Source: Heloderma charlesbogerti
Lineage: Eukaryota > Chordata > Lepidosauria > Squamata > Helodermatidae
Direction of reading: 5' to 3'
Assembly (NCBI GenBank): GCA_026122225.1
Contig: JANEZZ010002353.1
Location: 310,001-374,000 of the forward strand
Length of the DNA stretch: 64,000 nucleotides
The translations under genes were made by a program, and so were the position numbers. Under the pieces are notes generated by a model. It made no database searches. It was not told the DNA's origin and saw only the letters and a list, made by a program, of their open reading frames with translations. Shown piece by piece: positions 31,691 to 42,618 of this stretch (its first letter is position 1; every line of letters starts with the position of its first letter).

Positions 31691-32840
31691 GAAGCTGGTC
31701 TACTCAGTACAAGGCAGCTTCGTATGTTTGTATCAGAGAAAGGGTGCTACAGAGAAGCTAGAAAGTAGATTCAAAATGAGATTGTGTCAAGGGTGATGAC
31801 CACAATAAAGCACACTTCACAGAGGGCTATATTGCCCCTGGTATACGTTGTTTCAAAATGAGGCTCAAACCCCACTCCACTCCTTCAGCACATGGAATCA
31901 AAATGATTGTGTGTGCAGAGGGGGTGGGAGTAGGTACATTGATTTTCATGGAAGAAAATTAACCACATGCTTAACTTTCCCATTGACATCAATGTATAGG
32001 CCTTCAAGGGCCTTTATTTTGGCTAGATCATGCTCTGTAGTAGCAAAGCTGGCAAGACATTTTGGAAAGAAGATCACTGATACTGCTGGCATTTTGCCCA
32101 TATTGACAATAATAATAGGCTTGTTTTAAAACTTTTGTAGTTTTTAAACTTGGGACGAGTGACATCCAAATCAGGCCACTTACTCTACAGGTTTTACTCC
32201 TAATGGCACCCGAAAATGGAAACCAGCAGTACACCCCACAATTCATCATCGTTGGGGAGATCTACTAATTAACAGCTTGCCACCATTTGACTTACTGTAA
32301 GTTTGAAAGAACCTTCTCTGTTGCTTTGGAATCAGAAATTAATTAAGTGGAGATATGCATTATCACGTCCAGCACATACATTGCTCACCTGAGTCATGGT
32401 GAGGTTATGAAGCCCTATAGCCCAAAGTTAGTGGCACAGAAGGGAACACAAACTGGAGTCTGAACAAGGTTAAACAGACTCATGGACTCAACACCCTCAC
32501 AACTGCATGACACAACCATGAAAGCAAGATAGCTCCCCCTGAAGCATCTGTCATTATCTCAGATATTTCTAATGTATCCTTCAGACTACTGGACCAGTTC
32601 TGCATCCTATACATATGGGGTAACATTCCCATTAGTTAGTTTAAGCCTGGCCAACACAACCTGTGTCACACCAGGTCAAATCTTATCAGTACAGTAGCGT
32701 ACCTAGGGCTGAACCTCGGGGCCAAAATCCAGGGTCCCGGGGAGCTCGCAAATGACCATACAAAGAGCAGCAGGTGATGAGAGCAGCAGGTCTGCAGAAG
32801 CAAACTCCATTTTATTCCTGATGTCATGATAGTGCCATGA
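31691..32840. other. Intergenic, unassigned
   Basis: No gene or named repeat recognised. Confidence 0.45.
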
Positions 32841-32841
32841 T

Positions 32842-34030
32842 TCATAGAATCATAGAATCATAGAATAGTAGGGTTGGAAGGGGCCTACAAGGCCATTGAG
32901 TCCAACCCCCTGCTCAGTGCAGGAATCCAAGTCAGAGCATCCCTGACAGATGGCTGTCCAGCCTCGTCTTGAATGTCTCCAATGTGGGAGAGCCCACCAC
33001 CTCCCTAGGGAATTGGTTCCATTGTCGTATTGCTCTAACCTTCAGGAAGTTTTTCCTGATGTTCAGCTGGAATCTGGCTTCCTGTAACTTGAGCCCATGA
33101 TTCCATGTCCTGCACTCTGGGATGATCAAAAAGAGATCCTGGCCTCCTTCTCTGTGACAACCTTTCAAGTACTTGAAGAGCGCTATCCGCTCCGTCTTCT
33201 CTTCTAAAGCCTAAACATGCCCAGTTCTTTCAGTCTCTTTTCATAGGGCTTTGTTTCAAGTCCCTGATCATCTTTGTTGCCCTCCTCTGAACCCTCTCCA
33301 GTTTGTCTGCATCCTTCTTAAAATGTGGTGCACAGAACTGGACGCGTTACTCCAGATGAGGCCTAACCACTGCTGAGTAGAAGGGAGCTAGTACTTCCCA
33401 AGATTTGGAAGCTATGCTTCTGTTAATGCAGCCCAAAATAGCATTTGCCTTTTTTGCAGCCACATCACATTGTTGGCTCATATTCAGCTTGTGATCTACA
33501 ACAATTCCAAGATCCTTCTTGCTTGTAGTATTTTTGAGGCAAGTATTGCCCATCTTGTAACTGTGCATTTGGTTTCTTTTTCCTAGGCGCAGAACTTGGT
33601 ATTTATCCGTATTAAATGTCATTCTGTTGTTTTCTGCCCAGCACTCCAGTCTATCCAGATCACTTTGAATTTTGTTTCTGTCTTCCAAAGTATTGGCTAT
33701 CCCGCCCAATTTTGTGTCATCTGCAAATCTGATGAGCATTCCCTGCACCTCCTCCTCCAAGTCATGAATAAAAATGTGGAAGAGCACTGGGGCCAGGACT
33801 GAGCCCTGCAGTACCCCATTCGTTACCTCTCCCCAGTTTGAGAAGGTCCCACTGATAAGCACTCTTTGAGTCCGATTCTGTAGCCAACTGTGGATCCACC
33901 GGATCATTGTTTCATCTAGCCCACTTTGAGCTAGTTTGCTCACCAGGATATCATGGGGCACTTTGTCGAAAGCTTTGCTGAAGTTGAGGTATGTTATGTC
34001 TACAGCATTCCCACGGTCCACAAGGGGGGG
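32842..34030 (-). mobile_element. CR1 LINE, 3' part (split by BovB)
   Basis: The 3' end at 32842 shows the CR1 terminal repeat as (ATCATAGA)n on the plus strand, followed by GGTTGGAAGGGGCCTACAAGGCC. The minus frame 34048-33347 encodes reverse transcriptase: YLNFSKAFDKVPHDIL, then LQGSVLAPVLFHIFIHDLEE and the catalytic box IRFADDTKLGG, and DKYQVLRLG. The frame breaks near 33347 but the C-terminal region continues in fragments (RKNFLKVRAIRQWNQFPREV at 33075-33005). The upstream part of the same element is at 37250-38170. Confidence 0.93.
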
Positions 34031-37000
34031 TTGTTGTTGTTCAGTCATTCAGTCATGTCCGACTCTTCGTGACCCCATGGACCATAGCACGCCAGGCCTT
34101 CCTGTCCTGCGCTCTCTCCCAGAGCGTGCTCAAGTCCATATTTATTGTATCAGTGATGCTATCTAGCCATCTCATCCTCTGCCGTCCCCTTCTCCTTTTG
34201 CCTTCAGTCTTTCCCAGCATCAGGGTCTTTTCCAGAGAGTTTTCTCTTCGCATTAGGGGGCCAAAATATTTGAGCTTCAGCTTCAGTATCTGTCCTTCCA
34301 ATGAGCACTCAGTGTTGACTTCCTTTAGGATGGACTGATTTGACCTCCTTGCAGTCCAGGGGACTCCTAAGAGTCTTCTCCAGCACCAAAGTTTAAAAGC
34401 ATCAATTCTTCGGCGCTTAGCCTTCCTTATAGTCCAGCTCTCACAGCCATACATTACTCCTGGGAAAACCATAGCTTTGATTAGATGGACCTTTGTTGGC
34501 AAGGTGATGTCTCTGCTTCTTACTATGCTGTCTAGGTTTGCCATAGCTTTCCTCCCAAGGAGCAAGCGTCTTTTAATTTCATGGCTACAGTCACCGTCTG
34601 CGGTGATCTTGGAGCCCAAGAAAGTAATATCTGTCACTGCTTCCATTTCTTCCCCTTCTATATGCCAGGAAGTGATGGGGCCAGATGCTACGATCTTCAT
34701 TTTTTTAATGTTGAGTTTCAAACCAGCTTTTGCACTCTCCTCTTTCACCCTCAACAAGAGGCTCTTTGGATCCTCTTCGCTTTCTGCCATTAGGGTGGTA
34801 TCGTCTGCATATCGGAGGTTGTTGATAATTCTCCCGGCAATCTTAATTCCGACCTCTGATTCATCCAACCCGGCATTTCTCATGATGTACTCTGCATATA
34901 AGTTAAATAAGCAGGGTGACAATATGCAGCCTTGTCGTACTCCTTTCCCAATTTTGAACCAATTGGTTGTTCCATGTCTGGTTCTTACTGTTGCTTCTTG
35001 ACCCTCGTACAGGTTTCTCAGGAGACAGGTAAGGTGGTCTGGTACTCCCATCTCTTTCAGAATTTGCCACAGTTTGTTGTGATCCACACAATCAAAGGCT
35101 TTAGCATAGTCAATGAAGCAGAAATAGACGCTTTTCTGGAATTCTCTTGCTTTCTCCATGATCCAGCGAATGTTGGCGATTTGATCTCTAGTTCCTCTGC
35201 CTCTTCGAAACCCAGCTTGTACTTCCGGTAGTTCTCGATTCGCATACTGTTGAAGCCTAGCTTGTAGGATTTTGAGCATCACCTTGCTGGCATGTGAAAT
35301 GAGCGCAATTGTCCGGTAGTTTGAGCACTCTTTGGCGTTAACCTTCTTTGGAATTGGAATGTAAACTGACCTTTTCCAGTCTTGCGGCCATTGTTGAGTG
35401 TTCCAAATTTGTTGGCATATTGAATGCAGCACTTTAACAGCATCATCTTTTAGGATTTTAAATAGCTCAGCTGGAATACTGTCATCTCCGCTAGCTTTGT
35501 TGTTACTAATGCTTCCTAAGGCCCACTTGACTTCACTCTCAAGGATGTCCGGCTCAAGTTCAGTGACCACACTATCATGGCTATCAGGGACATTCAGATC
35601 TTTCCTGTATAGTTCTTCTGTGTATTCTTTCCACCTCTTCTTAATCTCAACTGCTTCTGTTAGGTCCCTGCCTTCTTTGTCCTTTAGCATGCCCGTCTTT
35701 GCACAAAACGTTCTCTTGAGATCTCTTATTTTCTTGAAGAGATCTCTAGTCTTTCCCAGTCTGTTGTTTTCCTCGATTTCTTTGCATTGTTCATTTCAGA
35801 AGGCCTTCTTGTCTCTCCTTGCTATTCTCTGGAACTCTGCATTCAGTTGGATATATCTTCCCCTTTCTCCCTTGCTTTTCGCTTCCCTTCTTTCCTCAGC
35901 TACTTGTAAAGCCGCATCAGACAGCCACTTGGATTTCTTGCATTTCTTTTTCTTTGGGATGGATTTCGTTGCTGCCTCCTGAACAATGTTACGGACCTCC
36001 GTCCATAGTTCCTCAGGCACTCTGTCTATCAGGTCTAATCCCTGAAATCTATTCCTCACCTCCACTGTATATTCATAAGGGATATGATTGAGGTCATACC
36101 TGAATGGTTTAGTGGTTTTCCCTACGTTCTTCAATTTCAGCCGAAATTTTGCAAGAAGCAGCTCATGATCTGAGCCACAGTCAGCTCCAGGTCTTGTTTT
36201 GACTGACTGTATGGAGCTTCTCCATCTTTGGCTGCAAAGTACATAATCAATCTGATTTCGATATTGACCATCTGGTGATGTCCATGTGTAGAGTTGCCTC
36301 TTGTGCTGTTGGAAAAGAGTGTTTGCTATGATCAGCGTGTTCTCTTGGCAAAACTCTATTAGCTTTTGTCCTGCTTCATTTTGTACACCAAGGCCATGCC
36401 TGCCTGTTATACCGGTGATTTCTTGACTTCCTACTTTAGCGTTCCAATCCCCTATGATGAAGAGGACATCTTTTTTTGGTGTTAGTTCTAGAAGGTGTTG
36501 TAGGTCTTCATAGAACTGATCAATCTCAGCTTCTTCGGCATCAGTGGTTGGGGCATAGACTTGAATTACTGTGGTGTTGAATGGTTTGCCTTGGATTCAT
36601 ACTGAGATCATTCTATCGTTTTTGAGATTGTACCCCAGTACTGCTTTTCCCACCCTTTTGTTGACTATGAGTGCTACTCCATTTCTTTTAACGGATTCTT
36701 GCCCACAATAGTAGATATGATGGTCACCTGAATTAAATTCGCCCATGCCTGTCCATTTTAGTTTGCTGATTCCCAAGATGTCAATGTTCATTCTTGCCAT
36801 CTCATGTTTGACCACCTCCAGCTTACCTTGATTCATTGATCTGACATTCCAGGTTCCTAAACAATATTGTTCTTTACAGCATCGGATTTTCTTTTCACCA
36901 CCAGACACATCCACAGCTGAGTGTCCTTTCGGGTTTGGCCCAGCCGCTTCACTCTTTCTGGCGCTACTTGGAAATACACTCTGCTCTTCCCCAGTAGTAT

Positions 37001-37249
37001 ATTGGACACCTTCCGACCTGAGGGGCTCATCTTCCGGCATCATCTCTTTTAGCCTTGTGATACGTTCCATGGGGTTTTCTTGGCAAGAATACTGGAGTGG
37101 GTTGCCATTTCCTTCTCCAGTGGACCACATTTTGTCAGAACTCTCTGCCATGACCTGTCCATCTTGGGTGGCCCTGCACGGCATAGCTTATGGCTTCACT
37201 GAGTTACGCAAGCCCCTTCGCCACAACAAGGCAGTGATCCATGAAGGGG
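34031..37249 (-). mobile_element. BovB (RTE-clade) LINE, near full length, inserted in CR1
   Basis: About 3.2 kb, the usual BovB length. The 3' end (34031) is a GTTGTTGTTGTT run on the plus strand next to the GAGTCGGACATGACTGAATG terminus. It carries an almost continuous ORF2 (separate entry). Flanks resemble each other: ACAAGGGGGGG before 34031 and CAAAGGGGG at 37250-37258, consistent with a short imperfect target duplication. Joining the flanks restores an uninterrupted CR1. BovB is known for patchy, horizontally acquired distribution in squamates and ruminants. Confidence 0.95.
34053..37184 (-). pseudogene. BovB ORF2 (endonuclease and reverse transcriptase), two stop codons
   Basis: One minus-strand frame of 1,044 codons runs from 37184 to 34053, interrupted only by TGA at 36599-36597 and TGA at 35798-35796. 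I followed the frame by eye between the stops and saw no frameshift. Order: N-terminal GEGNGNPLQYSC segment; APE-type endonuclease with LGTWNVRSMN, IIGDWNAKVG and the catalytic GSDHELL; then reverse transcriptase with FRRGRGTRDQ, FIDYAKAFDCVDH, GVRQGCILSP and the catalytic NLRYADDTTL; then the C-terminal MYGCESWT and LWCWRRLLGVPW segment. The first stop probably replaces an arginine (CGA to TGA). As read it cannot make a full protein, but the damage is slight. Confidence 0.92.
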
Positions 37250-38170
37250 CAAAGGGGGTTACTTGATCAAAAAATGAGATCAGTTTCATCTGGCAGGATT
37301 TGTTCTTGACAAATCCATGTTGGCTTCGTGTAATCACTGGATTGTTTTCAAGGTGCTTACAGATGGATTGCTTGATCATCTGCTCCAGAATTTTCCCAGG
37401 GATTGATGTCAGACTGACTGGTCTGTGGTTCCCAGGTTCCTCCTTTTTACCCTTTTTGAAGATAGGGACAACATTAGGCCTCCTCCAGTCATCTGGCACT
37501 TCACCCGTCCTCCATGATTTCTCAAAGAGAATAGACTGTGGTTCTGTGAGCTCTTATGCCAGTTCCTTTATTACTCTAGGACGCAGTTCATCTGGCCCTG
37601 AAGATTTGAACTCATTCAAAGTCATTAGGTGTTCCTTGACCATATGCCTATCGATCTCAAGCTGCAATCCTGTCCCTTCAGCCTGTACTTCGCCTTTGCT
37701 AAGGGGGTCGTAGACCCTCTTTTAGGAGAAGACTGAGCCAAAGTAGGAATTGAGCACTTCTCTCTTTTCTTTGTCCTCTGTTATCATTTTGCCATCCTTA
37801 TTTAATAGCTGAACAACCATCTCTTTCCTCTGCCTTTTACTATGCACGTAGCTGAAGAAAGCCTTTTCATTGCTTTTAGCATCCCTCGCTAACCTCACCT
37901 CGTTCTTAGCTTTAGCCTTCCTGACGCCATCCCTGCAATTCTGTGCTACCTGCCTGTACTCTTCCTTTGTTGCTTGGCCTTCTTTCCACTTCCTATATGT
38001 GGCCTTTTTTGTTTTCAGGTCATCTCTAAGCTTTTTGTGAAGCCACGTTGGTTTCTTCTGTTGTCTTCCACCTTTTCTTCCTGTTGAAATTGTTTGTACT
38101 TGTGCCTTGAGAATTTCCTTTTTTTGAAAGCTCTCACCCATCTTGGACTCCTTTTCTCTTCAAGTAAATT
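37250..38170 (-). mobile_element. CR1 LINE, 5' part (split by BovB), itself 5'-truncated
   Basis: The minus strand carries pre-RT and early RT sequence: PTWLHKKLRDDLKTKKATYR and KEMVVQLLNKDGKMITED (38141-37722), then DDWRRPNVVPIFKKGKKEEP, PVSLTSIPGKILEQMI and SQHGFVKNKSC (37499-37300). The frames are separated by stops or shifts near 37700-37500. No endonuclease domain, so truncation is near 38170. It continues directly into 34030 once the BovB is removed. Confidence 0.9.
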
Positions 38171-38189
38171 CAAGTAAATTTAAAATGCA

Positions 38190-38378
38190 AAATGGTACAC
38201 CTGATGGCTCAATGCCACAGAGGCAGTATGCTTATGCTGGGGAACATGGGTGGGCGGGTGCTGTTGCACTCATGTCCTGCTAGTGCATGGGGAGCTGCTT
38301 GGCCACTGTGTGAACAGAATGCTGGACTAGTTGGACCCTTGGTCTGATCCAGCATGGCTCTTCTTATGTTCACCCTCA
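38190..38378 (+). repeat. Repeat R2 copy
   Basis: GGGGAACATGGGTGGGCGGGTGCTG..GGCCACTGTGTGAACAGAATGCTGGACTAGTTGGACCCTTGGTCTGATCCAGCATGGCTCTTCTTATGTTC. Matches 44928-45095 closely and 62573-62770 in reverse. Class not known to me. Confidence 0.8.
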
Positions 38379-38499
38379 GAGTATTTAAATCAGGGCTGGC
38401 AAACATATTTCTAGCATATTCTGCTCTAACATCACAGGAATGCAGAAGCAGTTTTAAAGCATAGGATGGCAGTTGGAGGCAGTAAAGAAATGTGAGTTG

Positions 38500-38710
38500 T
38501 TGTTGTTGTTGTTGTTATTATAGTTCTATACTGCCGCATAACCAAAGTTCTCTAGGCAGTTTGCAAAGGTTAAAACATTAAAAAATACAATATGCAAAAT
38601 TTAAAAAAATAAAAAACACACAGACAGTATACACAGAGACAACATATATCTAAAAACAACTTTGAGCCATCAGCCAAACCATAAAACAAATCCAGGATCA
38701 ATTAAAATTC
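38500..38710 (-). mobile_element. LINE 3' UTR/tail fragment
   Basis: Starts with a (GTT)n run and CTATACTGCCGCATAACCAAAGTTCTCTAGGCAGTTTGCAAAGG, the reverse of the tail at 6945 and 18495, followed by A-rich LINE-like 3' UTR. Confidence 0.6.
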
Positions 38711-38819
38711 ATGTGTCGTAGTAAGGGGTCCCCACCCCCCTTAAGATCATTAAATCCAGGGCCTAAAATTACCTAGCTGCACCACTGTATCACTATCACA
38801 TAAGAACATAAGAAGATCC

Positions 38820-39004
38820 CTTGATCCCTTTTTGAACATTGGTTAGAAGATCAGCAATTTCATATTGGAGTTTTTTGAGAACTCTGAGATGGATACCATT
38901 TGGGCCTGGTGATTTATTTGCTTTCAGCTTATCCATAAGGTTGAGAACTTCATCTTTTGTCACCACTGTTTGCCTCAGTTCCTCAGACTCCCTTCCTGAA
39001 AACA
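38820..39004 (-). mobile_element. CR1/L2-clade LINE fragment, downstream piece
   Basis: The minus strand encodes SEELRQTVVTKDEVLNLMDK, then LKANKSPGPNGIHLRVLKKL, the start of a LINE reverse transcriptase. It is separated from its upstream piece (39257-39430) by a SINE insertion. Confidence 0.75.
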
Positions 39005-39256
39005 TAAGAGCCAGTGTGGTGTAGTGGCAACAGTGCTGGACCGGGAGCCAGGAGATCTGGGTTCTAGTCCCCACTTGGCCATGGAAGCTCACTGGGTGAC
39101 TTTGGGCCAGTGACACACTCTCAGCCCAACCTACCTCACAGGGTTGTTGTTGTGAGGATAAAATGGAGAGGAGGAGGATAATGTAAGCCGCCTTGGGTTC
39201 CTTGCAAGAGGAAAAAAGGTGGGATATAAATGCAATAATAAATAAAATAATAAATA
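39005..39256 (+). mobile_element. MIR-like tRNA-derived SINE, inserted in a LINE
   Basis: tRNA-like head with A box GTGTAGTGGCAACAGTGCTGG and B box GGGTTCTAGTCCCC, then core CTCACTGGGTGACTTTGGGCCAGTGAC and CTCACAGGGTTGTTGTTGTGAGGATAAAATGG, then tail GTAAGCCGCCTTGGGTTCC..GGGATATAAATGCAATAATAAATAAA. Four related copies lie in this window. Confidence 0.85.
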
Positions 39257-39430
39257 AGTTCAGGCACAGGTATCTGCCCTATATCTTCTTCTGTGAAGAC
39301 AGAAGAAAAAGAATTCATTCAGCTTCTCTGCAATCTCCTTGTCCTCCTTCAATAATCCGTTATCTCCACTGTCATCCAATGGCCATGCAGGCAACCTCTT
39401 GGACTTGGTGCTACCTTTCCTAACCTGTGG
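39257..39430 (-). mobile_element. CR1/L2-clade LINE fragment, upstream piece
   Basis: The minus strand encodes MNSFSSVFTEEDIGQIPVPEL, the pre-RT segment that directly precedes the reading at 38820-39004. Confidence 0.75.
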
Positions 39431-39826
39431 TAGACATTTTATCTGGGCTTCTGTTATTGTGGTTTTGAGTAATCTCCAAGCATTTTGAAGGGATTTAATT
39501 CTCTTGATTATTTGACATCTGTAGAAATATTTTCACAGAATCATGCAGGCAGCAAAACCAGGAAATGAATTGAGTCCCTAGCAGGCCTACCTTAGACAGC
39601 TTGATAGGTAACAAGCTATGCAGATCCTCTCCAGGTACATGGCAACAGTGGTGACTTGGCAGGAGTGGACAATTTTTTGCTGGGAGTTGTAGGCCTTTTT
39701 CATGCACAGGACTTCACCCTTAGAACAGAAGGAAGGAAGGGAAAAAAGCAATGTGTTATCTTTCTTTTTATGTGTGCAATACTTATACAAAGGCTTGAGG
39801 TTCATATTCAAGCTATCCCCTCCTTT
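39431..39826. other. Intergenic with a P3 scrap
   Basis: TTTTGCTGGGAGTTGTAGGCC at 39674-39695 is a P3 half. Nothing else recognised. Confidence 0.5.
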
Positions 39827-39834
39827 TCTGTGGT

Positions 39835-40057
39835 TGTTGTTGTTGTTCAGTTGTTCAGTCGTGTCCGACTCTTCGTGACCCCATGGACCATAGCACGCCA
39901 GGCCTTCCTGTCCTGCGCTCTCTCCCGGAGCGTGCTCAAGTTCATATTTATTGCATCTGTGATGCTATCTAGCCATCTCATCCTCTGCCGTCCCCTTCTC
40001 CTTTTGCCTTCAGTCTTTCCCAGCATCAGGGTCTTTTCCAGGGAGTTTTCTCTTCTC
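39835..40057 (-). mobile_element. BovB 3' fragment, ~223 bp
   Basis: Minus-strand BovB terminus with GTTGTTGTTGTT on the plus strand, GTCCGACTCTTCGTGACCCC and CTCTCTCCCGGAGCGTGCTC. Flanked by TCTGTGGT at 39827-39834 and 40058-40065, a short target duplication. Strongly 5'-truncated, as is usual. Confidence 0.9.
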
Positions 40058-40065
40058 TGTGGTAC

Positions 40066-40380
40066 CAGTAGCCATTTTCAATGAAAACCTCGTACTCCAC
40101 TTCTGGAAGATGTTCAGGCTTTGGTGAGTCTCCAGAGAAAGAGCATGTCCCAACGAGGTCCCCCCGGATCCAGTGGGGGGAGGCAAACGGCACCAACTTG
40201 GAATGACAAGAATATTTATTTATATTGTGAGAATTTTGGCAATGAAGTCAACAACATCAGATTGACTCCAAGATATGCATGATGTGTTACATGCTTTCAG
40301 ATATTTGAAAGCTTTTAATAGAATACAACAACCCAGTTTGATGTTTTAAACATTCCTGATCTATAACTGGCTAAACCATA
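40066..40380. other. Intergenic, unassigned
   Basis: Nothing recognised. Confidence 0.45.
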
Positions 40381-40381
40381 A

Positions 40382-40814
40382 AGACCTGGTTTACACATAA
40401 CAGCAATCCCTGGGTTATTTAACCCAGGGATTGCCAATATCTTGCTGGAGCAAGCAAGCACACTGTCTCCTGCATGCTCATTGCATCCACTTTCAATTAA
40501 CAACCCAAGAACACCCCATTCCTGGGTTGTTATGGTGACATGAGCAATCGGAAATGTTGGTTTGTTTAGTGGTTAAACAACTCAGAGTTAACCCAACAAG
40601 AAACTCTGGATTAACTCTCGGTTGTTTAAGCCCTAAACAACCCAGAGTTTCCAAGTTTGGACATCACAACCCAGGAATGGGACATTCCTCGGTTGTTAAT
40701 TGAAAGTGGAAGCAATGGGTGTGCAGGAGGCTGTGTAGTCATTCACTGCCATTCAGCCGCGACAACCCATGGTTTAAATAACCAATGTGTTCTCATTATG
40801 TACGAACCGGGTCA
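40382..40814. mobile_element. Fold-back element F1, ~430 bp
   Basis: Ends GACCTGGTTTACACATAAC and TTATGTACGAACCGGGTC are inverted. TTTCAATTAACAACCCAAGAA..CCATTCCTGGGTTGT pairs with ACAACCCAGGAATGG..TTGTTAATTGAAAG, and AACAACTCAGAGTTAACCC with GGATTAACTCTCGGTTGTT near the apex. CAACCC/GGGTTG words recur throughout. No ORF. Confidence 0.8.
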
Positions 40815-41464
40815 GTCACAAATGATGTGACTAATTCACAAATGATTACACAGAAATGATTAGGAGAGGTTTATCAATGGAGGTTAGCATGAAAATTAAA
40901 TGGAACTTCCATGCTCAGAGACAGCATACCCCAGAAGGCGACAGGCTGCACCCAAACAAACAGGAGAAATAGCCACAACCAAGTTTGTGTCTTCTCCCAG
41001 AGGCATTTTGCTGGGACTTTGCCATCAGAATGCTAGATTAGCTGGAACTTGCTCTTGATGGGATTATTTAGTAATGATGTCTCCTGTTAGAAAGGCAATT
41101 AGCAGAGAAAAAAAAAAGGCAAAATAAAATGAGTGTTTACCAGTCCCACATGTACACAGGCTATCTTAGGATAATAAAAGGAGACCACACTCTTCTTCAG
41201 TGAAAGAAAGAAAACAGTTTACTCACAAATATTCTTGCATATACAATGCAGGTACAACATAGACTTTCAAAAGAGTTTGTTCAGTCCATTTTGTGTTCCG
41301 GTACACCAGCAGGAGCGAGAAAGCAAACTCATGTGCTCCCAGCAATGGCGGAAGTCAGAGAGGGGCAGGGCACAGGGGAAGGGGAGGAGCAAAAGGAAGA
41401 TATCACAGGAAACCACACTGTAGTCTATAGAGATCCTAAGGCTAGCTGTGGTCAAAATTCTCAT
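40815..41464. other. Intergenic, unassigned
   Basis: No gene. GAAAGAAAGAAAACAGTTTACTCAC at 41200-41225 resembles GAAGAAAGAAAACAGTACTCA at 60399, possibly from the same unnamed retroelement. Confidence 0.4.
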
Positions 41465-41800
41465 GAATTAGAGAGCAATCCTATGCCCCCTAGATAGCGT
41501 CGGGCGAGGGGGGATAGAATGGTTCAATTTCTGGACTCCAAGGTCAGAACCAGGGCTCCGACCTCGGAGCCCAGCAACCGCACTCCCCTCCCCCTCCTCC
41601 TCATAGCTGGCACAGTTCTCTCCATGCAGGCGACGTCTCTGTGCTTAGAAACGGAGTGCAGAGATGGGAAATGGGGGAGGTCCCAGGGGTGAGGAGGGGA
41701 GGAGACCAAGGAAGCTCCTTTATGCAGCTTCCTATTGGGTCTCCAGGTTCCTTCCCTCCCCCTCCCCGAAGCAACGGCTAGTATTTGCCCATCTAGCCAA
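41465..41800 (-). repeat. Repeat R4 copy 1
   Basis: Inverted relative to 45235-45560: shared CAATCCTATG..CCCTAGA at one end, TTTCTGG..AGGGCTCC, ACGGAGTGCAGAGATGGG and AGCTCCTTTATGCAGCTTCCT in mirrored order. CpG-rich in part; class unknown. GC-rich frames here are not genes. Confidence 0.7.
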
Positions 41801-42044
41801 AATGCAGAGTGGCTGGAGCACAAAGGAGCGGATCCCCTCTGTGTTCCAGCCACCCTGCACAGGATAGTCAGCAGCCCCCTATTATTTTGCCTTTGTGAGC
41901 CAATTCAGAGGCCCAAAGAGGCCCAAAAAGTGGCAAAGAAAAGTGACAAAAGTTTATAGAAAATGAAAAATATACATCGTTATTTTCTTATCGCTTCTGG
42001 GTCTCGAATAGGAAAGAGCAGATCCTTACCTGTCTAACTATTTG

Positions 42045-42280
42045 CTTATTTATTTGTTACAATTATATCCCACTTTCCTCCAAGTGGGAGCCCAAGGTGG
42101 CATACATGTTCCTCCTCCTCTCCATTTTCTCTGCCCAACAACCCTGTGAGGTAGGCTGGGCTGAGAATCTGTGACAGGCCCAAAGTCACCCAGCGGGTTT
42201 CATGGCCAAGTGGAGACAAGAACTTGGATCTCCCCAGTCCCAGTCCAACACTCTAACCACTACACCACCCTGCCTTTCTG
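42045..42280 (-). mobile_element. MIR-like tRNA-derived SINE
   Basis: Reverse order of the SINE at 39005: TATATCCCACTTTCCTCC, CCTCCTCCTCTCCATTTTC, CCCTGTGAGGTAGGCTGGGCTGAGA, CCAAAGTCACCCAGCGGG, GAACTTGGATCTCC, CACTCTAACCACTACACCACC. Confidence 0.85.
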
Positions 42281-42384
42281 GGCTGGGCTTCTCATTACTT
42301 ATTTCTTTCTTTTTATCATTAACCATTCAGGCATCTTATTAGATATAATACAGCAGTATCGAAATTCCGTAAAATAAATTTTAT

Positions 42385-42540
42385 TTCTTTATTCATTACA
42401 TTTATACCCCACTTTTCTTCCATTGTGGCTACATGCAGTTTCCAGGTGGCTACATGCAGTTCCCAGGTGGTCTCCCCTCCAAGCACTGACCAGACCCAGA
42501 CCTGCTTAGCTTCAAGGCGGCTGCCTCATGTGCCTTCAGA
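42385..42540 (-). mobile_element. 5S rRNA-derived composite repeat
   Basis: TTCCCAGGTGGTCTCCCCTCC, AAGCACTGACCAG and CCTGCTTAGCTTC are the reverse complement of the 5S rRNA 3' half, more diverged than at 27344. An adjoining LINE/SINE-like tail (CATTACATTTATACCCCACTTTTCTTCC) suggests a 5S-headed or 5S-containing retroposon. Confidence 0.6.
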
Positions 42541-42569
42541 CTGCCTTTTGTGTTAGGAAGCAACATGTT

Positions 42570-42618
42570 CATCATCATCATCATCGTCATCGTCGTCGTA
42601 ACAACAACAATAATAATG
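42570..42618 (+). repeat. Trinucleotide repeat, mixed
   Basis: (ATC)n then (GTC/GTC-like)n then (AAC)n and (AAT)n over about 48 bp. Confidence 0.85.

Noticed and set aside
34477..35982. Plus-strand frames of 174 and 194 codons
   Set aside because: Shadows of the BovB ORF2 on the opposite strand.
40815..41464. Possible shared LTR with 60180-60620
   Set aside because: Only about 20 bp of A/G-rich wording is shared; too little to call.
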